A stretch of 26,158 bases of DNA. Origin: JBBRBB01 sp038206235 (lineage in GTDB: Bacteria; Bacteroidota; Bacteroidia; Chitinophagales; Chitinophagaceae). The DNA lies in NCBI GenBank assembly GCA_038206235.1, contig JBBRBB010000042.1:1-26158 (forward strand), given 5' to 3'. This document shows, one piece after another, positions 1-8,635 of this stretch. Position numbers and translations under genes: made by a program. Under the pieces are notes generated by a model, which was not told the DNA's origin, ran no database searches, and saw only the letters and a list, made by a program, of their open reading frames with translations. Numbering within the stretch: the stretch's first letter is position 1; every line of letters starts with the position of its first letter.

Positions 1-106
1 AGGAATTGCTTGCCACAAGCAGCGCATTTATATCGCTGTACTCCATTTATTTGACCATTTTTCTTTGTGATTTTACTGAAACAGTAAAAGCAATTTTTTT
101 ATTCAT
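1..106 (-). pseudogene. 5' end of a zinc-ribbon IS transposase, apparently frameshifted, cut by the window edge
   Basis: Reading the minus strand from the ATG at 106 gives MNKK and then, in frame, a peptide that stops after about 19 residues. Shifting by one base at the A7 run (94-100) gives NCFYCFSKITKKNGQINGV followed by QRYKCAACGKQF, which runs to the window edge. Two CxxC pairs around an 'NG-x-QRYKC-xx-CGKQF' signature are typical of the N-terminal zinc ribbon of IS transposases (IS1 InsA-like or the Zn-binding IS256 variant). One extra A would join the start codon to the zinc ribbon. The fault may be a real indel, transcriptional slippage on the A run, or an assembly error. The catalytic domain lies outside the window, so the IS family is not settled. 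Confidence 0.6.
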
Positions 107-108
107 AA

Positions 109-128
109 GCTTTGATTCAACTCAAAGC
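109..128. repeat. Perfect 7-bp inverted repeat just upstream of the IS transposase start
   Basis: Arms GCTTTGA (109-115) and TCAAAGC (122-128) are exact inverse complements around a 6-base loop, and end 3 bases before the transposase ATG (106-104). In a transcript entering from outside the IS this hairpin would cover the ribosome-binding region. Such protective hairpins are known in several IS elements (for example IS10); that role here is inferred. Confidence 0.5.
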
Positions 129-237
129 TAATATCAATAAGACTTTTAGCGATTTTGAGCATCAAAAATGTCCATTAAGCCGCATTATACAAGATAATTT
201 GGATTAATTTGAAAATACAATTGGTATTACTATAAAT

Positions 238-276
238 TAAAAAGAGACCGATTCAAAAAAAATGAACCAGTCTCTT
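238..276 (-). terminator. Rho-independent terminator of the susC-susD-lipoprotein operon
   Basis: Arms 242-254 (AAGAGACCGATTC) and 264-276 (GAACCAGTCTCTT) pair over 13 positions, with wobble-type mismatches at two, around an A-rich loop. Read on the minus strand the stem is followed directly by TTTTTAATTT. It begins 26 bases after the stop codon of the last operon gene (303), where a terminator is expected. Confidence 0.8.
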
Positions 277-302
277 CGTAAACTACAAAATGAAAAAGAA
301 AA

Positions 303-1190
303 TTATTGCTTTTGTAAAATTAAAACGTAGTCACCAAAAACGTTTTCTACAGGATCGTTAACTGGATCTCCTGTATCCTGATAATGAGTTAGAGTTAATG
401 TTATGTAACCTGTACAGCTAAAAACATACCCGCTACCGAAACAACCAGCTCGGTATCCACAGCAAGTATAGTCTCCATACACTACTTGGGGTACAGTAGC
501 AGAACCTGTAGTCGGGTCAATATCCACAATAATTGGGTTAACAGGATCTCCATAAACAGGATTAGGATAAACATGCAGCGTAATTTGGTTGGCGCCCGGC
601 CCGTCTTCCACCGCATCAGTAATTATTGTACCTGGTGCATAATCTGCCCAATCATCTTGAATTACCTCATAATCTCCTGCCATGCCTCCGGTAAAAGGGC
701 AAACTATAAAAACCGTCCACGTAAAAACTGAATTAAAATCAGGTGAATTTACATCTGGTCCGGCATTGTTAATGTCATAAATCTTACCATCTGTAGTTAC
801 CACCTGGTTAAACATGGTAAGGGTAGTGCCTGGTAAAAAATCGGCGGCAGTATAGCCAAGAGCGGCGCCAATTTCTGTACCCGTAGCCGAGATTTCTGTA
901 CCATCGCCGGTATAGTCTATTGTTTTCACCAGTTTCCAGGTTTGGTCTGCGGCTGCATCGTCAACTACAAACAAATTCACTTTGTCTATTGGGGCGCCCA
1001 CACTGCTAACTATAATACCTACAGAGGCAGAAAGGTCTGTGGTATTAAAATTCACATTAATTGTACTATCCAATGTAAGATAAGCGCCTACCAGATACTT
1101 ATTATCGAATATCGGGTTTCTGCTGTCCTTGTTGCAGGAACCGGCAAAGAGCATTGAAATGGTCGCGGCTACTAATATTTTCAGTTTCAT
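303..1190 (-). CDS. Putative SusE/F-position surface lipoprotein following SusD
   Basis: A 295-residue protein from the ATG at 1190. A TTG six codons upstream (1208) is a less likely start. The N-terminus is a lipoprotein signal peptide with lipobox AGSC and Cys19 as the likely lipidated residue. The rest is rich in Asp, Thr, Gly and Val, with no membrane segment, as in beta-sandwich surface proteins. A Cys-containing stretch (CCGYRAGCFGSGYVFSC) near residues 240-260 is unusual for a surface lipoprotein and could form disulfides. It starts 20 bases after the susD stop and is followed by a terminator, so it is the third and last gene of the uptake operon. By position it resembles SusE/SusF, which bind ligand at the cell surface; I do not recognise a specific family and the ligand is unknown. 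Confidence 0.7.
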   Translation of the reverse strand: MKLKILVAATISMLFAGSCNKDSRNPIFDNKYLVGAYLTLDSTINVNFNTTDLSASVGIIVSSVGAPIDKVNLFVVDDAAADQTWKLVKTIDYTGDGTEISATGTEIGAALGYTAADFLPGTTLTMFNQVVTTDGKIYDINNAGPDVNSPDFNSVFTWTVFIVCPFTGGMAGDYEVIQDDWADYAPGTIITDAVEDGPGANQITLHVYPNPVYGDPVNPIIVDIDPTTGSATVPQVVYGDYTCCGYRAGCFGSGYVFSCTGYITLTLTHYQDTGDPVNDPVENVFGDYVLILQKQ

Positions 1191-1210
1191 AATATAATTA
1201 TATTTCAAGG

Positions 1211-2890
1211 TTATTTAATGAAGTTATCAGGATTATTATCCCAAAAAACTTTTTGAACGCCTAAGCCCGGTGATTTTTGTGCGGGGGCATTAGTATTGTT
1301 ATTAACATATACCGAAGGATAGAAAAATGACCGGATAAAGAAACCCGGGTCAGGTGTACTTACCATATATTGCAGGTTCTCCGGTTTACCTGTACGTCTT
1401 AAATTATTGTATGGCTCTATTCCATTTCCCCAAAGAGCAATATAATATTCTTCCATAATTATATTTAAGCGCTCATCATCATTAGCGGCATTATCATAAT
1501 TGTCTAAAACAGTTGTAACATAAGTGTCAACTGCGGCTTGTGTAGGTATGTAAAGAGGATCTACAGGAAAATTGATTTGGTCTGGAAAACCAAGTACTTT
1601 ACTAATTGATTCTCTTATGCCCATCTCAAGCAGCGTTCTTGCATCTCCATTAACAGTTACATTTAATGTGGAAGCAGCTTCAGCTTCTAAGAAATAGGTA
1701 AAAGATGATAACCATATTGGGTCAATGCCTTTACCACCTGCCCCCAAACCCGTTGATGATATTGCTTCAAATGTACTTACATCAAACACGCCACCGGCAG
1801 GGTATAAGCCCCAAAGAGTACGGTCATAATTATCCGGCCCCACACCTGTGGCATCTCCGTGGTCTCTGCCCCAGTAACCGCCGCCCGGTAAACAAAATGG
1901 CATTTCAGGAAGATACCATGCGGGAAAATCCTGGGTGGTGCAGGAAGCGGTTGTAGAATTTGCATCGCCGTAATCACCTACCTGGCGATAAAAATAATAC
2001 CTGCGTCTTGGGTCTAAGCTGCTTACCACTCCGCCGGTTTTTTTCGCCGTTACGGTGTACAAAAATTGATTCCCAATATAATCACCGCCGCCACCGCCTA
2101 AATAATTATTAAAGTAATGCACATGTCTTGTATCGGGAGAAGATTCATTTTTACCATATTTAAATTGAAAATCCTGGTCGCTGGTATTAATTAAATCATT
2201 ATCCGTCTCTAATGCAGAAACTTTACTTTTAACATCATTAACAAGTCGCTCCTGCATATATAATTTAAGCTTAAGTGTATTGGCAAAGGTGGTCCACTTA
2301 TCAATATCACCATTATAAAACAAGTCTGTTTTAGGAAGGGCTTTTGTATCCTGATCTGGATTATGAAGATTTACTACGGCACTATCAATAAGCTCAAATA
2401 TCTGGTTATATATATCTTGCCCTGGGTCTGCTTTAGGATTGATATTGCCTAAGCCCTGGCCCGCTTCTGAAAAAGGCACATCGCCAAAATCATCTACCAA
2501 AGTAGCCATTACATAAGCCTTCAGCAATTTTGCCATGCCTTCCTGCTGATATTTCTTTTGGGCTTCAGCGAGAGGTATTATAGCATCTGCATGTTTCGCA
2601 ACACCAGTATAAGCGGTAGTCCAGATGCCATCAAAAGACTGCGGCGAGTAAACGTTTGCATATATAAAGCCACTGGCCAACGCCTGTTGCCTCACTAACT
2701 GACCGCCAAAATCTGAGGCTCCCGTATAAAATCCGCTGAAGCTTAGCTGTGCCTGATTTAAAAATGCGTCCACGTCAGCAGCATCGGTTGCCGGGCCGTT
2801 TGGATCCACTAATAAATGGTCAAATCTTTTGCTGCAGGAAGAAAGTATTCCGAGCAGTAAGATAATCATTAAAACTTTTGAGTATTTCAT
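1211..2890 (-). CDS. SusD/RagB-family nutrient-binding outer-membrane lipoprotein
   Basis: 559 residues, starting at ATG 2890. The signal peptide ends in lipobox LSSC with Cys19, followed by SKRFDHLLVDPNGP, a start typical of the SusD-like_2 type of SusD protein. Helix-rich TPR-like segments follow, including a 'YTGVAKHADAIIPLAEAQ' region near residue 100 and 'DFGDVPFSEA' near residues 135-145, which is a common SusD signature. SusD proteins cap their SusC channel and capture the substrate at the surface. The gene starts 18 bases after susC stops, so the two are co-transcribed. A GGGGG run (about residue 265) fits a surface loop. No sequence feature fixes the substrate; no polysaccharide-degrading gene lies next to it, so a peptide or other nutrient is as likely as a glycan. 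Confidence 0.92.
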   Translation of the reverse strand: MKYSKVLMIILLLGILSSCSKRFDHLLVDPNGPATDAADVDAFLNQAQLSFSGFYTGASDFGGQLVRQQALASGFIYANVYSPQSFDGIWTTAYTGVAKHADAIIPLAEAQKKYQQEGMAKLLKAYVMATLVDDFGDVPFSEAGQGLGNINPKADPGQDIYNQIFELIDSAVVNLHNPDQDTKALPKTDLFYNGDIDKWTTFANTLKLKLYMQERLVNDVKSKVSALETDNDLINTSDQDFQFKYGKNESSPDTRHVHYFNNYLGGGGGDYIGNQFLYTVTAKKTGGVVSSLDPRRRYYFYRQVGDYGDANSTTASCTTQDFPAWYLPEMPFCLPGGGYWGRDHGDATGVGPDNYDRTLWGLYPAGGVFDVSTFEAISSTGLGAGGKGIDPIWLSSFTYFLEAEAASTLNVTVNGDARTLLEMGIRESISKVLGFPDQINFPVDPLYIPTQAAVDTYVTTVLDNYDNAANDDERLNIIMEEYYIALWGNGIEPYNNLRRTGKPENLQYMVSTPDPGFFIRSFFYPSVYVNNNTNAPAQKSPGLGVQKVFWDNNPDNFIK

Positions 2891-2908
2891 ATTTTAAGTT
2901 TATTCAAT

Positions 2909-5900
2909 TTAAAATGTTATTTTAAGACTTGCGCCAATTCTTCTTGTAGATGGACCGCTAAAAAATTCCAATCCCTTTCCGTTACTAACACCTAAGCCAT
3001 TTGCTTCGGGATCAAAATTAGTATCATTAGGAAAGTTGGGGGCATAATACCATAAATTTTGCCCGGATACAGCAATGGAAACTGCACCAAAAGGTGTTTT
3101 TTTCAATAATTGTTCCGGCAATCCGTAAGAAAGTGATAATTCGCGTAACCTGACAACAGTAGCATCAAAAACAGATAATTCAGATGCAGCGCCACCGGCA
3201 GCGCTATTATTGAAATATGCGTCTGTAAAAGTAGTTTGAATATTGTTTTTTGAACCATCTTCCAGAACACCTGGAAGTACAATAAATTGATTCCTGTCCA
3301 CATTGCCATTGCCTACCGTGCCCCGTCCAATTAATACACTCGGCGTATTGGCATACATATCACCACCCTCTGTAAATTCCCATTGCATATTAAAGCTAAT
3401 GCCTTTATAGCTTACAGAATTTATAGCGCTCATTTTGTATTTTGGATTGGGGTCACCAATAATACCAATTTCACCTGCAGTTGCATAATCACCAGTAGTA
3501 AGCACAATTCTTTGCCCGTTTGCAGGGTCGTCTATATTGTTTCCACTCCCGTCTTTCTTTTGGAATGTACTTACACGAGAACCCTGAATAACTCCGAGGG
3601 GTTGCCCATTGATAGCAAAAGTGCCTAAGTTGCTAAACCCGGCTATATTTACAACTCCCAATGCAGCGGGTATATCAGATACCTTGCTCTTATTAATATT
3701 ATAAATACCATCAATATGCCATCTCCAGTCTTTATTTTGTATTATGGTATAGCCTAAGGATAATTCAATACCCCTGTTAGTAACATTCCCTGCATTTACG
3801 GTTTGGTTTGTGTAGCCGGTAGAGGGATCCAATTGTTTATCAAGAAGCTGATCCTTTGAAACCCTTCTGTAAAAAGTTAAATCCAGATTCACTCTTTTAT
3901 TGAAAAAATTACCTTCAATGCCAGCTTCTATTTCCCGTATCAATTCAGGTCTCAGGTCTGGGTTTGGTAACCTGTTACTAATTGATAAAGTATTTACAGG
4001 TGCAAATTCAGTAGTAAGGAACGAGCGGGTGTTTACACTTAAAGCTGCCCTTGTATTATAGGGCCCCGGAAAATCTGCGCTCGTAGCATACCCTGCCCTT
4101 AATTTAAGAAAATTAACCGTAGAGCTTCCTTTTAATGAATTAATAGCAGATGTAGGAATAAATGATACGCTTCCGCTTGGATAAAATATGCTTCTGTTCT
4201 GTTTTTCCACTGTAGAGGCCCAACTATTGCGCCCTCCGAGAGTGATGTAGACAAAATCTTTGTACCCAAACTGCCCTTGAAAATAGGCCCCTAAAGCGAG
4301 CAGGTCAGAAGTAAAATCCAAATCGTAGCCGCCTTCACTGGTGGAGCTATGCGTATCGAAATTTGAGTGGTCTATAAGCCCAAACACTACCTGGCTGGTA
4401 CTTTTTATACCCGTTTGTGAATATTTAGTCTCCTTTGAGTTTACTCCAACATCTAAATTCAAATCCCAGTCTTCATTCAGGTCTGTGCTATAATTACCAA
4501 ATATAGTATGGTCCCATATAGTATTGATACCGGTAGAGCTGCGATAAATACCCGTTTGAAACGGAGCGCCTGGTATTCCACCTTTATCCTGAGCATATAT
4601 TTGATCCTCGGAATAATTATCATACCCAACTCTGTAAAATAAACTTATTTTGGGTGTGAAATTATATTTCATTTGAAGGTTTCCAAAAACCCTGTTTACA
4701 TTATCTTCTGTAAATGAATGAGCAACAGTCCAACGGGGATTTTGAATACTATTATTATTTCGATAATACGCAGAAGACCCGTCCAAAGGATTTTGAAAAG
4801 GCAGATGCATCAAATCAATTGTAACAGGTGTGTACAGTAAATCACCAAAAATTGCAGGTCCATTTGCAGAGCCGCTTCCAAAACTGGTAGCCGTAGGCGG
4901 AGATTTTACACCTGTATTAGTGAAATTAAAACTGCCGGTTAATGAAAAATTATTAGTAAGCTGAGCAGTGCCACCGATACCAAATGTATTGCGCAGCATA
5001 CGGTTGCCGGGAGTAATGCCTTTGTCATCTAAGTAACTGTAGCTTGCATTGAAGCTTGTCTTTTCTGTACTGCCACCCACATTTACAGAAGTATTGCTAA
5101 CAAGTCCCGTGCGAAAAAAGTTTTCAACACTGGGATAAAATTTATAATCATAAGGCGCACCCTGAAATTGTGGAAATGCCAAAGCATATATAGGTTTGTC
5201 GTAAGGGTGAGTTACATTAGAAGGCGGGTTAGTAATCTTTGCGCCCCAGTTACTGTAAAATACTACGCCCTGTGCCTGCTCAAAACCGCCACCGTAATTT
5301 TGCTGATAATCAGGAAGAAAAGCATCGCTTACAAAGAAAGACTGGGCAACACTTACTTCCGCTTTCTTTTTTATTAAAGCGTTTGATCCATTTTTTGTGG
5401 TAATTAAGATAACGCCGTTGTGCCCGTCTTCACCGTATAAAACAGTAGCGCTTAATCCTTTCAATACATTAACACTGGCTATGTTATTGGGGTCTAAATC
5501 CAAAAAACGGCTGGATGTTTGGTTCCCCTGCCTGAAATCTGAATTTGTATTTGTACCTCCATTAAAAGGGACGCCATCTACAATAAAGAGCGGTTGTGAA
5601 TTACCTGTAACTGTACTGATGGCTCTAATAACAATATTAGTTCCGCTGCCAGATAAACCACTGGAATTTAAGATATTTAAACCGGGAACTTTACCCTCTA
5701 ACACCCTTGCAAGGTCGCCTTCCGATCTTTGCTCTAATTGTTCTTTATTCACCGTAGATACTGCATATCCCAGCGCCTTTTTTTCACGTTTGATACCAAA
5801 AGAAGTTACAACAACTTCTGTGAGTTCCTGGCTGGTGGTGCCCAAAGTAACATTAACTTCATTAAGGGTACCAACCGGAAACTCTTTGCTGCCATAGCCA

Positions 5901-6121
5901 ACACTTGAAAAAACAACAGTGGAGCCGGTGTTGACAGAAAGAGAAAAAAGGCCATTGGCATTTGTTACGGTTCCTTTTTTTGAATTTTTTTCTACTACGG
6001 TAACGCCTTGAAGAGGTTGTCCGTTTTGATCTGTAACCTTACCGGTTATGGTATGGGATTGGGCGGATGCTATAGACATGCTAAATAGCCATCCGAAAAA
6101 GAATGCTGCAAATTTTCTCAT
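2909..6121 (-). CDS. SusC/RagA-family TonB-linked outer-membrane transporter
   Basis: 1070 residues from the ATG at 6121; an in-frame TTG two codons upstream is less likely. Residues 1-20 are a signal peptide ending ASA-Q. Next comes a carboxypeptidase-regulatory-like beta-sandwich (about 24-105; 'ITGKVTDQNGQPLQGVTV', 'GTVTNANGLFSLSV'), then the SusC hallmark 'EVVVTSFGIKREKKALGYAV', then the plug domain (about 120-235) with 'LFIVDGVPFNGG' and 'NGVILITTKNG'. The remainder is a 22-strand-type barrel ending 'RRIGASLKITF' with a terminal Phe, as outer-membrane barrels have. SusC imports the ligand captured by SusD using TonB energy. It is the first gene of the operon. No FecI/FecR pair or other dedicated regulator lies beside it. 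Confidence 0.95.
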   Translation of the reverse strand: MRKFAAFFFGWLFSMSIASAQSHTITGKVTDQNGQPLQGVTVVEKNSKKGTVTNANGLFSLSVNTGSTVVFSSVGYGSKEFPVGTLNEVNVTLGTTSQELTEVVVTSFGIKREKKALGYAVSTVNKEQLEQRSEGDLARVLEGKVPGLNILNSSGLSGSGTNIVIRAISTVTGNSQPLFIVDGVPFNGGTNTNSDFRQGNQTSSRFLDLDPNNIASVNVLKGLSATVLYGEDGHNGVILITTKNGSNALIKKKAEVSVAQSFFVSDAFLPDYQQNYGGGFEQAQGVVFYSNWGAKITNPPSNVTHPYDKPIYALAFPQFQGAPYDYKFYPSVENFFRTGLVSNTSVNVGGSTEKTSFNASYSYLDDKGITPGNRMLRNTFGIGGTAQLTNNFSLTGSFNFTNTGVKSPPTATSFGSGSANGPAIFGDLLYTPVTIDLMHLPFQNPLDGSSAYYRNNNSIQNPRWTVAHSFTEDNVNRVFGNLQMKYNFTPKISLFYRVGYDNYSEDQIYAQDKGGIPGAPFQTGIYRSSTGINTIWDHTIFGNYSTDLNEDWDLNLDVGVNSKETKYSQTGIKSTSQVVFGLIDHSNFDTHSSTSEGGYDLDFTSDLLALGAYFQGQFGYKDFVYITLGGRNSWASTVEKQNRSIFYPSGSVSFIPTSAINSLKGSSTVNFLKLRAGYATSADFPGPYNTRAALSVNTRSFLTTEFAPVNTLSISNRLPNPDLRPELIREIEAGIEGNFFNKRVNLDLTFYRRVSKDQLLDKQLDPSTGYTNQTVNAGNVTNRGIELSLGYTIIQNKDWRWHIDGIYNINKSKVSDIPAALGVVNIAGFSNLGTFAINGQPLGVIQGSRVSTFQKKDGSGNNIDDPANGQRIVLTTGDYATAGEIGIIGDPNPKYKMSAINSVSYKGISFNMQWEFTEGGDMYANTPSVLIGRGTVGNGNVDRNQFIVLPGVLEDGSKNNIQTTFTDAYFNNSAAGGAASELSVFDATVVRLRELSLSYGLPEQLLKKTPFGAVSIAVSGQNLWYYAPNFPNDTNFDPEANGLGVSNGKGLEFFSGPSTRRIGASLKITF

Positions 6122-6447
6122 GTGCAAATACTTTTTAAAGTCTTTAAAAATTTTTGTAAATATAAAAGCTTTTTAAAATTCACTTTAAGAAAAAATAAAT
6201 CATGTGAATAATTACCTATAATTTGTTAAAAAAAGCTTTGTAATTAGGAAAGGCAGTTCTTTTTTTAAAAACGCTGCACAAGAATAGCAGAAAAAATTTC
6301 CTCTTAATTTGTATTGTAGGTCAATTTCTCTTTATCTAAAACATTCAATTCAATAGTTAATCTTACTATTGCAAGCTCTTTATTCAATCATTCTTATCAA
6401 AAGGCGAAACCTTAATTTTAATCAATAAAACAAAAAGATTATCTATA
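6122..6447. promoter_or_regulatory. Divergent AT-rich control region between susC and aspS
   Basis: A 326-base spacer between two genes reading away from each other, so it should hold both promoters. It is very AT-rich with many A and T runs. I found no perfect TAnnTTTG in the right place for either gene. The nearest for susC is TATATTTA on the minus strand at 6157-6164, one base off. No gene or strong hairpin is visible. Confidence 0.4.
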
Positions 6448-8349
6448 ATGTATCGAACACATACCTGCGGCGAATTGCGCATCACCCATATAAACCAGCG
6501 AGTAACACTTGCGGGCTGGATACAAACAATCAGAAAATTCGGAGCCATCACTTTTGTTGATTTGCGTGACCGCTATGGCATTACACAACTTCTATTCGGT
6601 GAAGAATTAAATGCTCATCTCGATGAAAATCCATTAGGGCGGGAATTTGTATTGCAGGTAAAAGGCAAAGTATCAGAACGCAGTAATAAAAATAAAAATA
6701 TTGCAACAGGAGATGTAGAAATTATTGTTGAGTCATTTCAAATATTAAATAAATCATCCGCTCCTCCTTTTACTATTGCAGATGAAACCGATGGCGGCGA
6801 TGATTTACGTATGAAATACCGCTATCTCGATTTGCGCCGCAATATCATAAAACAAAATCTCGAACTGCGATATGCGGTAAACCGCTCTGCAAGAAATTAT
6901 TTACATCAAAATGGATTTATAGAAATTGAAACCCCTTTTTTAATTAAATCAACTCCCGAAGGTGCCAGGGATTTCGTGGTGCCAAGCCGAATGAATCCCG
7001 GCGCGTTTTATGCCTTGCCGCAATCGCCCCAAACATTTAAGCAACTGCTTATGATTAGCGGTTACGACCGTTATTTTCAAATTGTAAAATGTTTTCGTGA
7101 TGAAGATTTGCGTGCAGACCGCCAGCCTGAGTTTACACAAATAGATTGTGAAATGAGCTTCGTGGAGCAAGAAGATATACTTATTATGTTTGAAGGTTTA
7201 GTAAAGCAAATTTTTAAAGAGGTAAAAAATATTGATTACAGCGAGCAAGTGGAACGCATGACATGGGAAGATGCGATGTGGAATTACGGCAACGATAAAC
7301 CCGACCTAAGATTTGAAATGAAGATCACAAATTTAAAAAGCCCCCTCCAAACCTCCGCTTTCAGGGGAGGCTTAGAAACCCTCCGTGAAACAATTTTAAT
7401 AGATAGTAACAGCGGTTTTAAAATTTTCGAGGGGGCTGAAACAATTCTTGCCATTGCAGTTCCCGGCTGTAGTGAATACACACGCAAACAAACTGATGAA
7501 TTAACAGAATGGGTAAAACGTCCGCAGATTGGTATGAAAGGATTGATATATATTAAATGCCTGTCTGCCGCACAGGCAGGCAATACTGAGGGAACATTTA
7601 AAAGCAGCATTGATAAATTTTATAATGAAGAGAAATTAAAAATCATTGCTGAAGCCTGCAATGCAAAAGCCGGTGATTTAATTTTGATTTTAGCAGGCGC
7701 TGAAGAACGTACACGCAAAGCCATGAGTGAATTACGTTTAGAAATAGGAAAACGTCTGGGATTGAGAAAAGAAAATGAGTTCAAACTTTTGTGGGTGGTT
7801 GATTTTCCCTTGTTTGAATATGATGAGGAAAATAACCCCGCCAGTGGCGGGGCAAGTGGCGGGGGGGCAGGTCGTTGGGTTGCACGCCATCATCCGTTTA
7901 GTTCACCCAAGCCTGAGCATATTGATGTGATGATAAATAACAGCCCGGTTATTGAAAATGCAGCAGAATATTTAAAGCATCCTTATGCAAATATAAAAGC
8001 GAATGCCTACGATATAGTGCTGAACGGAAATGAAATTGGCGGAGGCTCCATTCGTATTTATCAAAGAGCATTACAGGAAAAAATGTTTGCGGCATTAGGC
8101 ATGAGCAAAGAAGAATCGTTGCATAAATTTGGTTTCCTGCTTGGCGCTTTTGAATATGGTGCTCCTCCTCATGGCGGCATTGCTTTTGGTTTTGACAGGT
8201 TATGCGCCATTCTTGGCGGAAGTGAAAGCATCCGTGATTTTATAGCCTTTCCAAAAAATAATAGTGGCAGAGATGTAATGATCGATGCCCCTTCAACGAT
8301 TGATGAGAAACAGTTGGAGGAATTGAAAATAAAGATAAATTTGGAATAA
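6448..8349 (+). CDS. aspS: Aspartyl-tRNA synthetase with three in-frame repeat-derived insertions
   Basis: 633 residues. It charges tRNA-Asp with aspartate in the cytoplasm. The N-terminal OB-fold anticodon domain begins 'YRTHTCGELRITHINQRVTLAGWIQT'. Class II motif 1 lies around 'FIEIETPFLIKSTPEGARDF', motif 2 is 'FRDEDLRADRQPEFTQID' (Arg217), and motif 3 is 'GGIAFGFDR' with Arg584. A bacterial GAD insert domain lies between motifs 2 and 3. Bacterial AspRS is usually near 585-590 residues; the excess matches extra segments at about 297-312 (KSPLQTSAFRGGLETL), 371-379 (CLSAAQAGN) and 463-475 (NPASGGASGGGAG). Each is encoded by a palindromic DNA element. All three fall in or at the edges of the GAD region and leave the catalytic motifs intact, so the enzyme is probably active. 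Confidence 0.96.
   Translation: MYRTHTCGELRITHINQRVTLAGWIQTIRKFGAITFVDLRDRYGITQLLFGEELNAHLDENPLGREFVLQVKGKVSERSNKNKNIATGDVEIIVESFQILNKSSAPPFTIADETDGGDDLRMKYRYLDLRRNIIKQNLELRYAVNRSARNYLHQNGFIEIETPFLIKSTPEGARDFVVPSRMNPGAFYALPQSPQTFKQLLMISGYDRYFQIVKCFRDEDLRADRQPEFTQIDCEMSFVEQEDILIMFEGLVKQIFKEVKNIDYSEQVERMTWEDAMWNYGNDKPDLRFEMKITNLKSPLQTSAFRGGLETLRETILIDSNSGFKIFEGAETILAIAVPGCSEYTRKQTDELTEWVKRPQIGMKGLIYIKCLSAAQAGNTEGTFKSSIDKFYNEEKLKIIAEACNAKAGDLILILAGAEERTRKAMSELRLEIGKRLGLRKENEFKLLWVVDFPLFEYDEENNPASGGASGGGAGRWVARHHPFSSPKPEHIDVMINNSPVIENAAEYLKHPYANIKANAYDIVLNGNEIGGGSIRIYQRALQEKMFAALGMSKEESLHKFGFLLGAFEYGAPPHGGIAFGFDRLCAILGGSESIRDFIAFPKNNSGRDVMIDAPSTIDEKQLEELKIKINLE
7338..7373. repeat. Palindromic element inside aspS, site 1
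   Basis: A 36-base segment that starts AAGCC and ends GGCTT (inverse complements). It contains CCTCCGC (7352-7358) and GGGGAGG (7364-7370) around a TTTCA loop. Read on the minus strand it is hairpin, TTT, then a GGAGGGGG run, the same order as the elements in the E1 gene and ribD. Its length is a multiple of three. It encodes residues of aspS where other AspRS proteins have a shorter sequence. Confidence 0.75.
7558..7582. repeat. Palindromic element inside aspS, site 2
   Basis: Arms TGCCTGTCTG (7558-7567) and CAGGCAGGCA (7573-7582) pair over 9 of 10 positions around a 5-base loop. The element encodes CLSAAQAG in place of the short turn normally found before 'GTFKSSIDKFY' in AspRS. It is markedly richer in G+C than the surrounding codons. 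Confidence 0.7.
7836..7867. repeat. Palindromic element inside aspS, site 3
   Basis: A perfect palindrome with arms CCCCGCC (7836-7842) and GGCGGGG (7846-7852) around AGT, followed by CAAGTGGC and a seven-G run. It encodes the low-complexity peptide NPASGGASGGGAG inserted just before the conserved 'GRWVARHHPF'. The run of seven G is a likely site for replication slippage. Confidence 0.75.
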
Positions 8350-8361
8350 CTTTGTATTGAA

Positions 8362-8633
8362 ATGGAAGTTCGGATAGATGAACATGCAAAACAGAGAGCT
8401 TTAGAAAGAGGCGTTACTGAAAATGAGATACTCGATACTTTAAAACATGGAGAATCTTTGCTGGTAAAAAGCAATAGCTTAGCAAAAGAAAAATTTATAG
8501 TTTTGGCAAAGAGTGGAACGGCAAAATTTTTAGGGAAAAACAAATAAAGATTATTTATGTTATCGAAACTGATATAATAGTCGTAATTATAGTTGTAGCA
8601 AAGTATGGAAATTTATTACACGTTAATTTTTAA
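8362..8633 (+). pseudogene. DUF4258-like gene interrupted by a one-base frameshift
   Basis: The frame from ATG 8362 gives MEVRIDEHAKQRALERG, with the 'HAxxRxxERG' start of DUF4258-like proteins, and stops at 8547 after 61 residues. After the A4T5 run at 8523-8531, the neighbouring frame continues as IFREKQIKIIYVIETDIIVV and IIVVAKYG to a stop at 8631-8633. That is the beta-strand ending expected of the family. One extra A or T would restore a protein of about 90 residues that ends 2 bases before the next gene, which strongly suggests an intact ancestor. The loss may be real or a homopolymer sequencing error. DUF4258 proteins are often paired with DUF2283 proteins in a toxin-antitoxin-like layout; that function is an inference. 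Confidence 0.7.
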
Positions 8634-8635
8634 CT

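Noticed and set aside
1777..1977. 66-codon open frame on the minus strand within susD
   Set aside because: A different frame of the same strand as the susD-like gene, with no independent support.
2080..2100. GGGGG-coding run in susD as another repeat insertion
   Set aside because: No inverted arms or tandem period around it; a Gly-rich loop is common at this place in SusD-like_2 proteins.
5397..5897. 166-codon open frame on the plus strand
   Set aside because: Lies wholly antisense to the plug-domain region of susC, which is clearly the real gene; its sequence matches no family I know.
8169..8543. 124-codon open frame on the minus strand
   Set aside because: Antisense to the end of aspS and the DUF4258-like gene; Ser/Phe-rich shadow translation.
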